Shown piece after piece: positions 9,035 through 17,046 of a stretch of DNA of 64,000 nt. Origin of the DNA: CBDCMJ01 sp965218875 (GTDB lineage: Bacteria > Chloroflexota > Dehalococcoidia > Lucifugimonadales > UBA3495); assembly GCA_965218875.1 (NCBI GenBank), contig OZ244707.1, forward strand, positions 1,240,001 through 1,304,000, read 5' to 3'. The translations under genes and the position numbers were made by a program. Positions within the stretch are counted from its first letter, which is position 1, and every line of letters begins with the position of its first letter. The notes beneath the pieces are model-generated. The model was not told where the DNA came from. It saw nothing but the letters and a program-made list of their open reading frames with translations, and ran no database searches.

Positions 9035-10960
9035 ATGAGACGGTGGGGCTGCATGAGTGTCCTTTTGCTGGCGGCGGCTTGGTTTGGCTGCGCCGGCTCC
9101 CTTCCGCCCACGCCAGTCCCGCCTCCGCCGGTGTCGCCTCCGGGAGAAGGGCGAGTCACCGCCAGGGCCGCTGCGTCTCTCCCCTTCGCGACGCCCCCTC
9201 CCGCGGCGGCGTTTCCCGACGCCCCCGACAATGATCCGTACCGGTTGGCCTTGGAGTTGCGCCATCTGGAGGGTGTGGACGTTCCCCGGGTGATCAACCA
9301 GGAGCCCGCGGCCTACGCCGAGGGGAGGCGGGACGTATTTTGGATCATGGACTTGGTGGACCTGCGCCGGTACTCCGGCAGCTTCGAGTTGCGCCTGGTC
9401 ACTCCCCACGCCTACTGGTACTTCCAAGAGGGGCAGGCGGTCAGCAGGTCCGCCCTCGAGGCGGCGGCCGCGGCCTTCGAGGAGGACATCTACCCCCGGG
9501 TAACCTCGGTATTCGGGCGGGAGTGGACGCCTGGGGTGGACAACGACCCGCGTCTGAGCATCGTGAACGCCCCGTTGCGGGGAGCCGCGGGCTACTACAC
9601 CTCCACCGACGAATATGCCCGGGCCATCTATCCCTTTAGCAATGAGAGGGAGGCCGTTTACATGGACTCGGGTTCCGCCGGGATCGGCTCTTCCCGCTAC
9701 TCGCGGGTGCTGGCCCACGAGTTGCAGCACGCCATCCACTGGAACGCCGACCCCTCAGAGGAGCAGTGGGTCAACGAGGGGCTGTCGGAACTGGCCGTGA
9801 GCGTTGCGGGGCTGGATCCCGGCGGAACCCGGCGCGTCGGCTCACGCCCCGTGTCCCTGGTGAACTGGCCCCTGGACATGCAGCTCACGAGGGACAGCTA
9901 CGGGCTGGCCTCCCTGTTCATGCACTATCTGTTGGAGCACTACGGCGATCCCGAAGACCTGCGCCCCTTGCTTCGAGAGCCCCGGGACGGCGCGGCGGGA
10001 ATCACGGCGTACCTGGCGGCATCGGGCCACGCCGACGATTTTCGGGGCGTGTTTGGCAAGTGGGCAGCGGCCAACCTTCTGGATGAGGACCTGGGGCCTT
10101 ATGGCTACTCAGGACTGGACGTGAGGGCCTCCATCGGCCGGCGCATTACCGGCTATTCCCAGTTCAATTCCCGGATTCCCCAGTATTCCGTCGAGTACGT
10201 GGAGTTACGGTCTTTCCAGGAGCCGCTCCGCTTGCGATTTGCCGGGGCCGCCGAGAACCTACTGATGCCCGTCGACGTTGGGCCCGGAGGGTGCTGGTGG
10301 GGAAACGCGGGGGACAACATAAACGCGACGCTGACCGCGGCTTTGGACCTAAGGAGTCCGGACCGGGCCACCCTCACCTACCAGGTCTGGTTCAACCTGG
10401 AGAAGGACTGGGACTACGGCTACGTGGAGGTGTCCGCCGACGGCGGCCGGACCTGGGATATCCTGGAGACGCCTCACACCACCGCCGAGAATCCCGTCGG
10501 CAGCAACTACGGCATGGGCTATACTGGGGACAGCGGGGGCTGGCTGGATGAGTCGGTGGACCTGGGCGCCTACGCCGGCCGGCGGGTCTCATTGCGTTTT
10601 CAGCACATCACCGACGACGCCCTCCACGGCTCCGGGATCTGCGTTAGGAATGTTGCCGTCTCGGGGGCCGGCGGGACCAGCGTGGTCGATGGGTGGCAGC
10701 CCAATGGGTTTCTGCGCACCGACAATCGGGTGAAGCAAGAGTACGTGGTGCAGCTCATAGAGATGGGCTCGGAAAACCGGGTGAGACTCGTGGCCCTCGA
10801 CCGGACCAACATCGGTGAGATCGAGGTGGCGGCTCCCCAGGAATTGGACAGGCTGGTGGTGGCGGTGGCGGCGCTGGCCCCCAAGACCCGCGAGACGGCG
10901 TCCTATACTCTGATCGTAGGACCCGCGAGGGCGCGCGAAGGGGCGCCGGCCGGCCGGTGA
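9035..10960 (+). CDS. Exported lipoprotein zinc metallopeptidase (M6/M30-like) with C-terminal sugar-binding-type domain
   Basis: 641 residues. The N-terminus has a basic start, hydrophobic core and a lipobox-like FGCAGS (Cys about 19), followed by a Pro-rich linker. The peptidase domain has HELQHAIHW (zinc-binding HExxH) near residue 229 and NEGLSELA about 20 residues later, which supplies the third ligand Glu as in gluzincins. The region from about 430 to 550 (YGYVEVSADGGRTWDIL, then DLGAYAGRRVSLRF) resembles the C-terminal beta-sandwich of immune-inhibitor-A proteases. Likely a surface-anchored protease acting on external protein. Alternative family placement among neutral zinc peptidases is possible. 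Confidence 0.75.
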   Translation: MRRWGCMSVLLLAAAWFGCAGSLPPTPVPPPPVSPPGEGRVTARAAASLPFATPPPAAAFPDAPDNDPYRLALELRHLEGVDVPRVINQEPAAYAEGRRDVFWIMDLVDLRRYSGSFELRLVTPHAYWYFQEGQAVSRSALEAAAAAFEEDIYPRVTSVFGREWTPGVDNDPRLSIVNAPLRGAAGYYTSTDEYARAIYPFSNEREAVYMDSGSAGIGSSRYSRVLAHELQHAIHWNADPSEEQWVNEGLSELAVSVAGLDPGGTRRVGSRPVSLVNWPLDMQLTRDSYGLASLFMHYLLEHYGDPEDLRPLLREPRDGAAGITAYLAASGHADDFRGVFGKWAAANLLDEDLGPYGYSGLDVRASIGRRITGYSQFNSRIPQYSVEYVELRSFQEPLRLRFAGAAENLLMPVDVGPGGCWWGNAGDNINATLTAALDLRSPDRATLTYQVWFNLEKDWDYGYVEVSADGGRTWDILETPHTTAENPVGSNYGMGYTGDSGGWLDESVDLGAYAGRRVSLRFQHITDDALHGSGICVRNVAVSGAGGTSVVDGWQPNGFLRTDNRVKQEYVVQLIEMGSENRVRLVALDRTNIGEIEVAAPQELDRLVVAVAALAPKTRETASYTLIVGPARAREGAPAGR

Positions 10961-10976
10961 CCCGAGGCCCCGGAGG

Positions 10977-11981
10977 GTGAACGTGGCGCTATCGCTGTGC
11001 GTCGTGGGTTGCGGAGACTTCGCCCGGACCTTCGCTCGGGCCGTGGCGCCGTTGCGGGAGGAGGTGGACCTCTACTTCGCCAGCCGGGAGCTCGATCGGG
11101 CTGCCGCCTATGCCGGGGAGTTTGGCGGCAAGGGAGCTTTCGGGTCATACCGGGCGGCGGCCGCATCCTCCGAAGTGGACGCCATGTACTTGTGTACCCC
11201 CCATCACCTTCACTGGGAGCATTCCCTGATGGCGGCCGAGGCGGGAAAGCACGTGTTGGTGGAAAAACCCATCGCCCGCAATCTACAGGAAGCCCGGGAC
11301 ATGGTCGCCCAAGCCCGCCGCGCCGGCGTGACCTTCATGGTTGCGGAGAATTACCGGTTTATGGCGGCGGTGCGCGGGGCCAAGAAGCTGATCGAGGACG
11401 GCGCCATAGGCCGGGTACGCTGCATCCAGCTCCAGGAGGAGGCCCTTTTTCAGCCCAGGGACTGGAGGCTCGACCCGGGATTGAACGGCGGAGGCGTGCT
11501 CATCGACGGGGGCATCCACAAGATGGACATCTTGGTCTACCTGACGGGCATGCCGGAGCAGGTCTTCGCCGCCGCCCTGCCGCCGGCGTTGTCGGAAGCC
11601 GGCGGGGAGGACGGGGCGGTGGTGATGACTAGATCGGCCGGTGGAGTGGTGGGCGTGATCAACCACTCCTGGTCCGGGGCAAGCCGCTTACCTCCCCATT
11701 GGGTTGCCGTCACGGGCGTCGGGGGGCGCATATACTTCGAGGTAGGCGCTCCATGGCTGAAGATAGACGACGGCAACGGGGAACGCACCCTGCGGTTTGG
11801 CGAGGACGCCAACGGGCTGGTCCCCATGGTGCGAGAGTTCAGGGACAGCATCGCTGAGGGCCGCGAGCCGCTCACCTCCGGGGAGGCCGGGATCACCGCT
11901 TTGTCGCTGGTGCTGAAGTCCTACGAGTCCATGGAGCTTGGCCGGTCCCTGCCCCTGGACCCGGGCCTGGGCTTGGACTGA
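10977..11981 (+). CDS. Gfo/Idh/MocA-family oxidoreductase
   Basis: 334 residues from a GTG at 10977 (a second GTG at 10983 is equally possible). VVGCGDFARTFARA near the start is the Rossmann NAD(P)-binding loop. YLCTPHHLHWEHSLMAAEAG and VEKPIARNLQEARDM are the second and third family signatures, the latter with the catalytic Lys of EKP. DGGIHKMDIL near residue 180 supplies the active-site Asp and His. Such enzymes oxidise or reduce sugars and polyols; the substrate is not readable. It follows the metallopeptidase by 16 bases and precedes a sugar-hydrolase-like gene, which fits a carbohydrate role. Confidence 0.88.
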   Translation: MNVALSLCVVGCGDFARTFARAVAPLREEVDLYFASRELDRAAAYAGEFGGKGAFGSYRAAAASSEVDAMYLCTPHHLHWEHSLMAAEAGKHVLVEKPIARNLQEARDMVAQARRAGVTFMVAENYRFMAAVRGAKKLIEDGAIGRVRCIQLQEEALFQPRDWRLDPGLNGGGVLIDGGIHKMDILVYLTGMPEQVFAAALPPALSEAGGEDGAVVMTRSAGGVVGVINHSWSGASRLPPHWVAVTGVGGRIYFEVGAPWLKIDDGNGERTLRFGEDANGLVPMVREFRDSIAEGREPLTSGEAGITALSLVLKSYESMELGRSLPLDPGLGLD

Positions 11982-12063
11982 ATCTCGGCGTCATCGCCGA
12001 ATACCCGGGCCTGACGCCGCCAGGGGTCGGGGCAGCGCGGCCCACGTCTACGCGTGAGGGAAC

Positions 12064-14346
12064 ATGGGACCTGCCGAACCCTCTAGGGAATTGAAGGTAA
12101 GCGCAACCGCAACGGGCGTTTCCATCGAGTACGACCGGGTCCTCATGGTGTCGGAACTGGGGGCTGGCATACCCGTTGGCGGGCGTTGGTGGTGGAGCTT
12201 CGACGGCAGCCTGACCGTGGTGGAGAGCGAAGAGTCGGAGGCAAGCGACGCCCTGGGGGACTATTCCTCACTGGCCCTGGTCTACGCCGATAACCGAGGC
12301 CCCATGATTCGCCAGCAGGTAAGGGCGTACGGAGAGATATCCTCCGTGATGGTGGAGACCACGGCTCTCAGGGAGTTGAGGGGCACGGCACTGGAGGACA
12401 ACTTCTTCGAGACCACTTTCAACTCGCCGGTGGTCCGCCTGCACCCGGCCCTCAGCTACATAGCCTATACCTGGGGATTGCTGGGCGGCGAGGGTACGGG
12501 CATTGCCGGCCATTTCCCCGACGCGGCCCTTGCCTCCGACTTGTCGAGCCTGCCGGAGCAACTGCGCCAGGCCGACTTCTCACCCAGCCACGACGTCAAT
12601 CACACCGGCAACAAGCCCTTTGCGCCGCTGATAGGGTATGACGGGGAGGAGCGCACCCTGGTCATGTCCCCCCTGGACCACTACTTGATCAGCCCGCTGC
12701 GGCTGCTGGAAACCCCCGTCGGCCCCGCCGTGGCCCGGGGCTTGCACGGCCTGGTGGACTCTATTCCCGCCGGCGCCTCAACCCGTACCGTCATTGCCCT
12801 GGGCACGGGACTGGCGCCCACGGTGTTGAAGTGGGGCGGCCTGCTGGCCCGGGCCGCCGGGCAGGACCCCAAGAAGCCCAAGGACAGCCTGTTGACCGGC
12901 AGCCTGGGTTTCTGGAACTGCTACGGCGGGTACTACGCCCAACTGTTCCGCCCCACCAACGGGGACACCCTCGAACAACTGTCGGACTACTTCCGGGAGG
13001 GGGACCTGCCGGTGCGCTACTGGGGGCTGGACCTGTGGTACCGGTACGACACCGTGGGGTTCGCCCGGAGCTATCTCCCCGACGCCGGGAAGTACCCCCT
13101 GGGGCTGAGGCGGGTGTTCGAGTCCACCCAAATCCCCTACCTGCTGCACATGTCTTCCTTCGACCGGGCCAACGAGTACCAAGACAGCCACGACATGGAG
13201 GTGGGGGAGGGCTCCGCGTTTCCCCGCGGGCCGGAGTTGTACCGCGACCTGGCCCGGCAATTCAAAGACCTGGGCGCGGCCGGCGTGTGGCATGACTTTT
13301 TGCGGACCCTATTGCAAAACTGCCGCTCCCTGCGCGAGCGGCTGGGGGCGGCGGACCGGTGGTTCGAGGGCCTGGCGACGGCTATGGCCGGGGAAGACCT
13401 GGACGTGATGCTGTGCATGCCGACCATGGGCCACTACCTGGCCGCCGCCGCCTACACGAACGTAGTGGCCGTGCGCACTTCCACGGACTACGTGAACCAC
13501 CAGGACGGACAGTTGGAATTGCTGTCGGGCATGAACGAGTACCGGCGCAGGTTTTCGCCCCAGAGGAACCTGCGGCAGAACCAGATGCTGGCCTTCGTCG
13601 CCGGGGCCCTGGGCTTGGCTCCTTCATACGACGTTTTCATCAGCAACCAAGACCACCCCGAGGGGTTTGCCAACCCCCACGCGCAGCGGGACGCCCTGAC
13701 CCGGGCCCTGAGCGCCGGCGTGGTGGGGGTGGGAGACAAGCTGGGCTGCCTGGACCCGGAGGTGTTGGGCCGCCTGGCTTTTCCCGACGGGTCCCTGGCG
13801 CAGCCGGACCATCCGCCCTATCCGGTGGCGTCCCTATTGCAGTCCAACACCCCGGCTTTCAGCACGGAGAGCGTGGTCAGCGGCTATACGTGGACCTACT
13901 TGACCCTGTTCAACCTGACTGAAGACCCCCAGGACTACGCTTGGGACCTGGGGCCCCTGGCAGCCTCCCAAGGCAGCGTCCTGTACGACTACCATGCGTC
14001 CGCAGTCGTGACGGAGAGGGTGCTAACGGGGCGGGCCGGACCCGGAGAGGGGCGCTATCTCATCGCGGCGCCTTCTGTCAGGGGGATTCATCTCCTGGGG
14101 TTCCCGGACAAGTACGTAGCGCTCCCGGGCCGGCAGGTGCGGGCAATCGACACCGCTCCCGGCAGGGTGATCATCAGCCTGGACGTGCCCCCGGGATACG
14201 AGTATACCTTCGCGGCCATCGGTGGCAGGGGACTATCCGCAGAAGGCCGCGACGCGACCGTTACCGGAGTTGAGACCGCGGGAGCGCTTACGCGGGTGCG
14301 GTTCCGGGTTGAGTCCAGGAGCTGCCGCCTGGTGCTGCGGACCTGA
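12064..14346 (+). CDS. Large putative glycoside hydrolase (alpha-galactosidase/raffinose-synthase-like), tentative
   Basis: 760 residues, no signal peptide seen. The N-terminal 250 residues look like a beta-sandwich domain (WWWSFDGSLTV, then ETTFNSPVVRLHPALS). The middle contains FWNCYGGYYAQLF, RYWGLDLWYRYDT and AGVWHDFLRTLL, spaced like strands of a catalytic barrel in GH36-type enzymes, with Asp residues at strand ends (GLDLWYR, VWHDF). A smaller beta domain follows (about 640-760). The similarity is by pattern only and I cannot assign the nucleophile. Its neighbour, an Idh-type dehydrogenase 80 bases upstream on the same strand, supports carbohydrate processing. Confidence 0.5.
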   Translation: MGPAEPSRELKVSATATGVSIEYDRVLMVSELGAGIPVGGRWWWSFDGSLTVVESEESEASDALGDYSSLALVYADNRGPMIRQQVRAYGEISSVMVETTALRELRGTALEDNFFETTFNSPVVRLHPALSYIAYTWGLLGGEGTGIAGHFPDAALASDLSSLPEQLRQADFSPSHDVNHTGNKPFAPLIGYDGEERTLVMSPLDHYLISPLRLLETPVGPAVARGLHGLVDSIPAGASTRTVIALGTGLAPTVLKWGGLLARAAGQDPKKPKDSLLTGSLGFWNCYGGYYAQLFRPTNGDTLEQLSDYFREGDLPVRYWGLDLWYRYDTVGFARSYLPDAGKYPLGLRRVFESTQIPYLLHMSSFDRANEYQDSHDMEVGEGSAFPRGPELYRDLARQFKDLGAAGVWHDFLRTLLQNCRSLRERLGAADRWFEGLATAMAGEDLDVMLCMPTMGHYLAAAAYTNVVAVRTSTDYVNHQDGQLELLSGMNEYRRRFSPQRNLRQNQMLAFVAGALGLAPSYDVFISNQDHPEGFANPHAQRDALTRALSAGVVGVGDKLGCLDPEVLGRLAFPDGSLAQPDHPPYPVASLLQSNTPAFSTESVVSGYTWTYLTLFNLTEDPQDYAWDLGPLAASQGSVLYDYHASAVVTERVLTGRAGPGEGRYLIAAPSVRGIHLLGFPDKYVALPGRQVRAIDTAPGRVIISLDVPPGYEYTFAAIGGRGLSAEGRDATVTGVETAGALTRVRFRVESRSCRLVLRT

Positions 14347-14365
14347 GCTTCTGGGCCGCCGGACC

Positions 14366-15703
14366 TCAGAGGATGGGCAGATAGCGGCGCACCTCGTAGT
14401 CGGTCACGGTGGCCCGGTACTCGTCCCACTCCAGCTTCTTGTTGCGGATGAAGCCTTCCAGGATGTGCTCACCCAGGGTCTCCCTTAGCAGGTCGCTCTC
14501 CTCGGCCAAGGCGATGGCCTCCCCCAGGCTGCCCGGCAGGGTCTTGATCCCCCGGGCCTGCCGCTCCTCGGGTTGCATGGTGAGCACATTGCCCTCCGCG
14601 GGAGGAGGCACGGGATACTCGTCTTCGACGCCCTTCATGCCAGCGGCTAGCATGGCGCTGAAGGCCAGGTAGGGGTTGCAGGCGGGGTCCGGCGCCCGGT
14701 ACTCGATGCGCATCGAGCTCTCGTAGCCCGGCTTGTGGGCGGGAACGCGGACCAGGTCGGCCCGGTTGACGTGGGCCCAGGAAACGTACGCCGGCGCTTC
14801 GAATCCCGGCACCAGGCGCTTGTAAGAGTTCACCCACTGGTTGGTGACCAGCGTGATCTCCGGTGCGTGACGGAGCAGGCCGGCGATGAACCGTTTGCCA
14901 ATGGTCGACAAGCGCTCGTCGTCATCGGGGTCGAAGAACGCGTTCTTGTTGCCGCGGAATAGGGACTGGTGGGTGTGCATGCCCGAACCGTTCTCCCCCG
15001 AGACCGGTTTGGGCATGAACGAGGCGTAGACGCCGCGGCCCTGGGCCAGCTCTTTGATGACCAGCTTGGCGGTCATCACGCTGTCGGCCATGGTCAGGGC
15101 GTCGGTGTATTGGAGGTCTATCTCGTGCTGGCTGTGGGCCCCCTCGTGGTGGGAATACTTGACGGGAATGCCCATGTCCGCGAGGTTCAGCACGGTGTCC
15201 CGGCGCAGGTCTCCAGATGGCTGGCTGGACACCTGGTCGAAGTAGCCGATGTGGTCCAGCGGCTCCGCCGAGGAGGCGTCCCTGAAGTAGAAGAACTCCA
15301 GCTCCGGTCCCACGTAGTAGGTGTATCCCGACCGGGCCAGCCGCTCCAGGTTTCGTTTGAGAACGTACCTGGGGTCCCCCATGAACGGCTCTCCCTTGGG
15401 GGTCCGGATGTCGCAGAACATGCGGGCCACCGCGTTTTGACGAGGCCGCCAGGGCAGCAGGGTGAAGGTGGCGGGGTCCGGGAAGGCCCGCATGTCGCTC
15501 TCGTCGACGCGGGCGAATCCCTGGATAGCCGATCCGTCGAACCCCACCCCCTGCTCTATGGCGTCCTCCAGGTCGTCGGCGGTGATGGCAAACCCCTTCA
15601 GGTTCCCGAGTATGTCGGTGAACCAGAGACGGATGAACTTTACGTCGTTCTCCTGGGCGCTGCGCAGCACAAACTCACGTTCAGCAGCCCGGTCCTGTGT
15701 CAT
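14366..15703 (-). CDS. glnA: Glutamine synthetase type I, non-adenylylated (alpha) form
   Basis: 445 residues. It makes glutamine from glutamate, ammonia and ATP. GVGFDGSAIQGF (about 53), ELEFFYF, SHHEGAHSQHEIDL and GENGSGMHTHQSLF are the beta-Grasp and metal-binding motifs; YRAPDPACNPYLAF binds glutamate. The position that carries the adenylylated Tyr in enteric enzymes (NLYDL) reads NVLTMQ here, so control by adenylyl transfer is not expected. The end YRATVTDYEVRRYLPIL is typical of the alpha subgroup. It is the last gene of a minus-strand nitrogen block and overlaps nothing; the next gene ends 19 bases away, tail to tail. Confidence 0.95.
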   Translation of the reverse strand: MTQDRAAEREFVLRSAQENDVKFIRLWFTDILGNLKGFAITADDLEDAIEQGVGFDGSAIQGFARVDESDMRAFPDPATFTLLPWRPRQNAVARMFCDIRTPKGEPFMGDPRYVLKRNLERLARSGYTYYVGPELEFFYFRDASSAEPLDHIGYFDQVSSQPSGDLRRDTVLNLADMGIPVKYSHHEGAHSQHEIDLQYTDALTMADSVMTAKLVIKELAQGRGVYASFMPKPVSGENGSGMHTHQSLFRGNKNAFFDPDDDERLSTIGKRFIAGLLRHAPEITLVTNQWVNSYKRLVPGFEAPAYVSWAHVNRADLVRVPAHKPGYESSMRIEYRAPDPACNPYLAFSAMLAAGMKGVEDEYPVPPPAEGNVLTMQPEERQARGIKTLPGSLGEAIALAEESDLLRETLGEHILEGFIRNKKLEWDEYRATVTDYEVRRYLPIL

Positions 15704-15750
15704 TTGTGCACCTCCGTGTCCTGGTCCCGCGCTCCGTCGGGCGTCCCATA

Positions 15751-15948
15751 CTAACCAACGCGAACGACCAGCGTGGCAAGCAACCCAACCTGGGCGGCCC
15801 CTATCCCCAGCATCGCCGGGAACAGGCGGTCAATCCGGGCAGTTACTCCCAGCAGTCCAGCCCGGATGCCCTGGATTGCCGGTGATTGCTCGGCCAACCG
15901 CCCCTCAATCGCCCCCATCCCGCTGTCGTCGGTTGCTGTTGATGCCAT
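15751..15948 (-). CDS. Small one-helix membrane protein
   Basis: 65 residues just upstream of the first glnA on the same strand. The N-terminal 40 residues are polar with helix-forming character (EGRLAEQSPAIQGIRAGL), followed by a single hydrophobic segment (about 44-63, PAMLGIGAAQVGLLATLVV). Short coiled-coil plus membrane-anchor proteins of this look (XhlA-like) are common in such genomes. The ribosome-binding region is weak (GAGGTGGAC about 15 bases upstream). Not recognised by family; could be a chance frame. Confidence 0.4.
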   Translation of the reverse strand: MASTATDDSGMGAIEGRLAEQSPAIQGIRAGLLGVTARIDRLFPAMLGIGAAQVGLLATLVVRVG

Positions 15949-16042
15949 ACGTCACGTTCTAGTCCACCTCTGCCTCCGCCATTGACGTGACCGTATTGTA
16001 CTAGGAACTGTGCGCGAGGAAAACCTGGGCCAAGGCCGGTGG

Positions 16043-16089
16043 CCTAAAATGCCGGTGAGCCGCCCACGTCTAGAGTGGGCGGCTCACCG
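16043..16089 (-). terminator. Terminator beyond the displaced glnA tail
   Basis: Perfect 16-bp arms (16051-16066 and 16074-16089, CCGGTGAGCCGCCCAC and complement) around a 7-nt loop, followed on the minus strand by GGCATTTTAGG. It probably was the native terminator of glnA before the island entered. Confidence 0.8.
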
Positions 16090-16121
16090 GGGCTATCCTT
16101 CTTTACCAGGGTCGAGCTCGG

Positions 16122-16445
16122 CTAGGCGTCGAAGTACCGGAAGAACTCGTAGGGGTGAGGACGCAGGCGCAGGTCGTCCACGTCGTTGCGTTTGTAGTCC
16201 AGCCAGGTGCCGATGAGGTCGTCAGTGAAGACGCCGCCCCGCAGCAGGAACTCGTGGTCCCGCTCCAGCTCGGCCAGAGCCTCGTCCAGCGAGCCGGGGA
16301 CCTGCCGGATCATCGCCAGCTCAGCGGCGGACATTTCGTAGAGGTTCTGGTCCACCGGGTCCGGCGGCTCCATCTCGTTGATAACGCCGTCTATGCCGGC
16401 CATCAGCATGGTACCCATTACTCTCTCCGCACTCTGAACAGTCAC
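16122..16445 (-). pseudogene. Displaced 3' end of glnA (direct repeat of 19138-19430)
   Basis: The last 97 codons of a glutamine synthetase, from MLMAGIDGVINEMEPPD to the stop, in frame and with no start of its own. Bases 16119-16411 match 19138-19430 over 293 positions with no indels and roughly 15 substitutions, mostly silent. Outside the repeat both flanks diverge at once. This is what remains when an element inserts in the 3' end of a gene and brings a replacement tail. The catalytic N-terminal 80% is missing, so it is non-functional. Confidence 0.9.
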
Positions 16446-16957
16446 CTTTGCGGGCCCAGAGTGTCGTGGGTCGCTTTGAGGTATTCACATACTTGGCCTG
16501 TCCGACCGACCCCGCCAGAGTCCATCACAATCACCGTCCTGCCTTCTTCAATAAACCTGTGTACGTCGGTGGATATGGCACAGATCGTAGTCGAGGGAAC
16601 GTCGGTGTCATCGTAGGTCGGGTGTTCACGGATTAGAATATCAAGGTCGTTGTGATGTTGTTGAAGCCACTCTTGGAAAGACGGCTTATTGTCGCGCTCC
16701 AGCGGCGTGTCCCATTCACCGCAGAACGACGAATAGTAGGAGAACTCGCTAAGTTGTTTTCGGTTTCTTTTACGCCCCAGAAGCGAAATGATCACTGTAT
16801 TGGGACCAGGCAACCCTCTGACCCAATTGGAAACGACGTCGTCTGGCACATCGTTATCCGGACCCAACGACCTGCCAGGCCTTGCGCAAGTAAAGAACAT
16901 TAAGCCTGAGCTTGGCTCGACACCTATTTCCCAACATTTGAGATGAAGGGGTTCCAT
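16442..16957 (-). CDS. Tyrosine/dual-specificity phosphatase-like protein lacking the catalytic Cys
   Basis: 171 residues in the glnA-tail island. Near residue 147 the sequence VIVMDSGGVGRTGQVCEYL matches the phosphatase P-loop VHCxxGxGRTG, but His-Cys is replaced by Met-Asp (codons ATG GAC). The loop Arg and GRTG are kept, so the fold may still bind phosphate without hydrolysing it. The preceding helix (STDVHRFIEEG) and an upstream FQEWLQQHHNDLDI helix fit the PTP fold. The stop lies 30 bases from the glnA repeat border, so the C-terminus may have been set by the insertion. Base composition is AT-richer than surrounding genes. Confidence 0.6.
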   Translation of the reverse strand: MEPLHLKCWEIGVEPSSGLMFFTCARPGRSLGPDNDVPDDVVSNWVRGLPGPNTVIISLLGRKRNRKQLSEFSYYSSFCGEWDTPLERDNKPSFQEWLQQHHNDLDILIREHPTYDDTDVPSTTICAISTDVHRFIEEGRTVIVMDSGGVGRTGQVCEYLKATHDTLGPQR

Positions 16958-17046
16958 TAGGACCTCGGTAGAGCAGCCACGTAAGAAAATATGGTTATCG
17001 GTTCTATATGTTAATCGTGGTCTCCGAGTTATCCGTTTCTTTTGTC

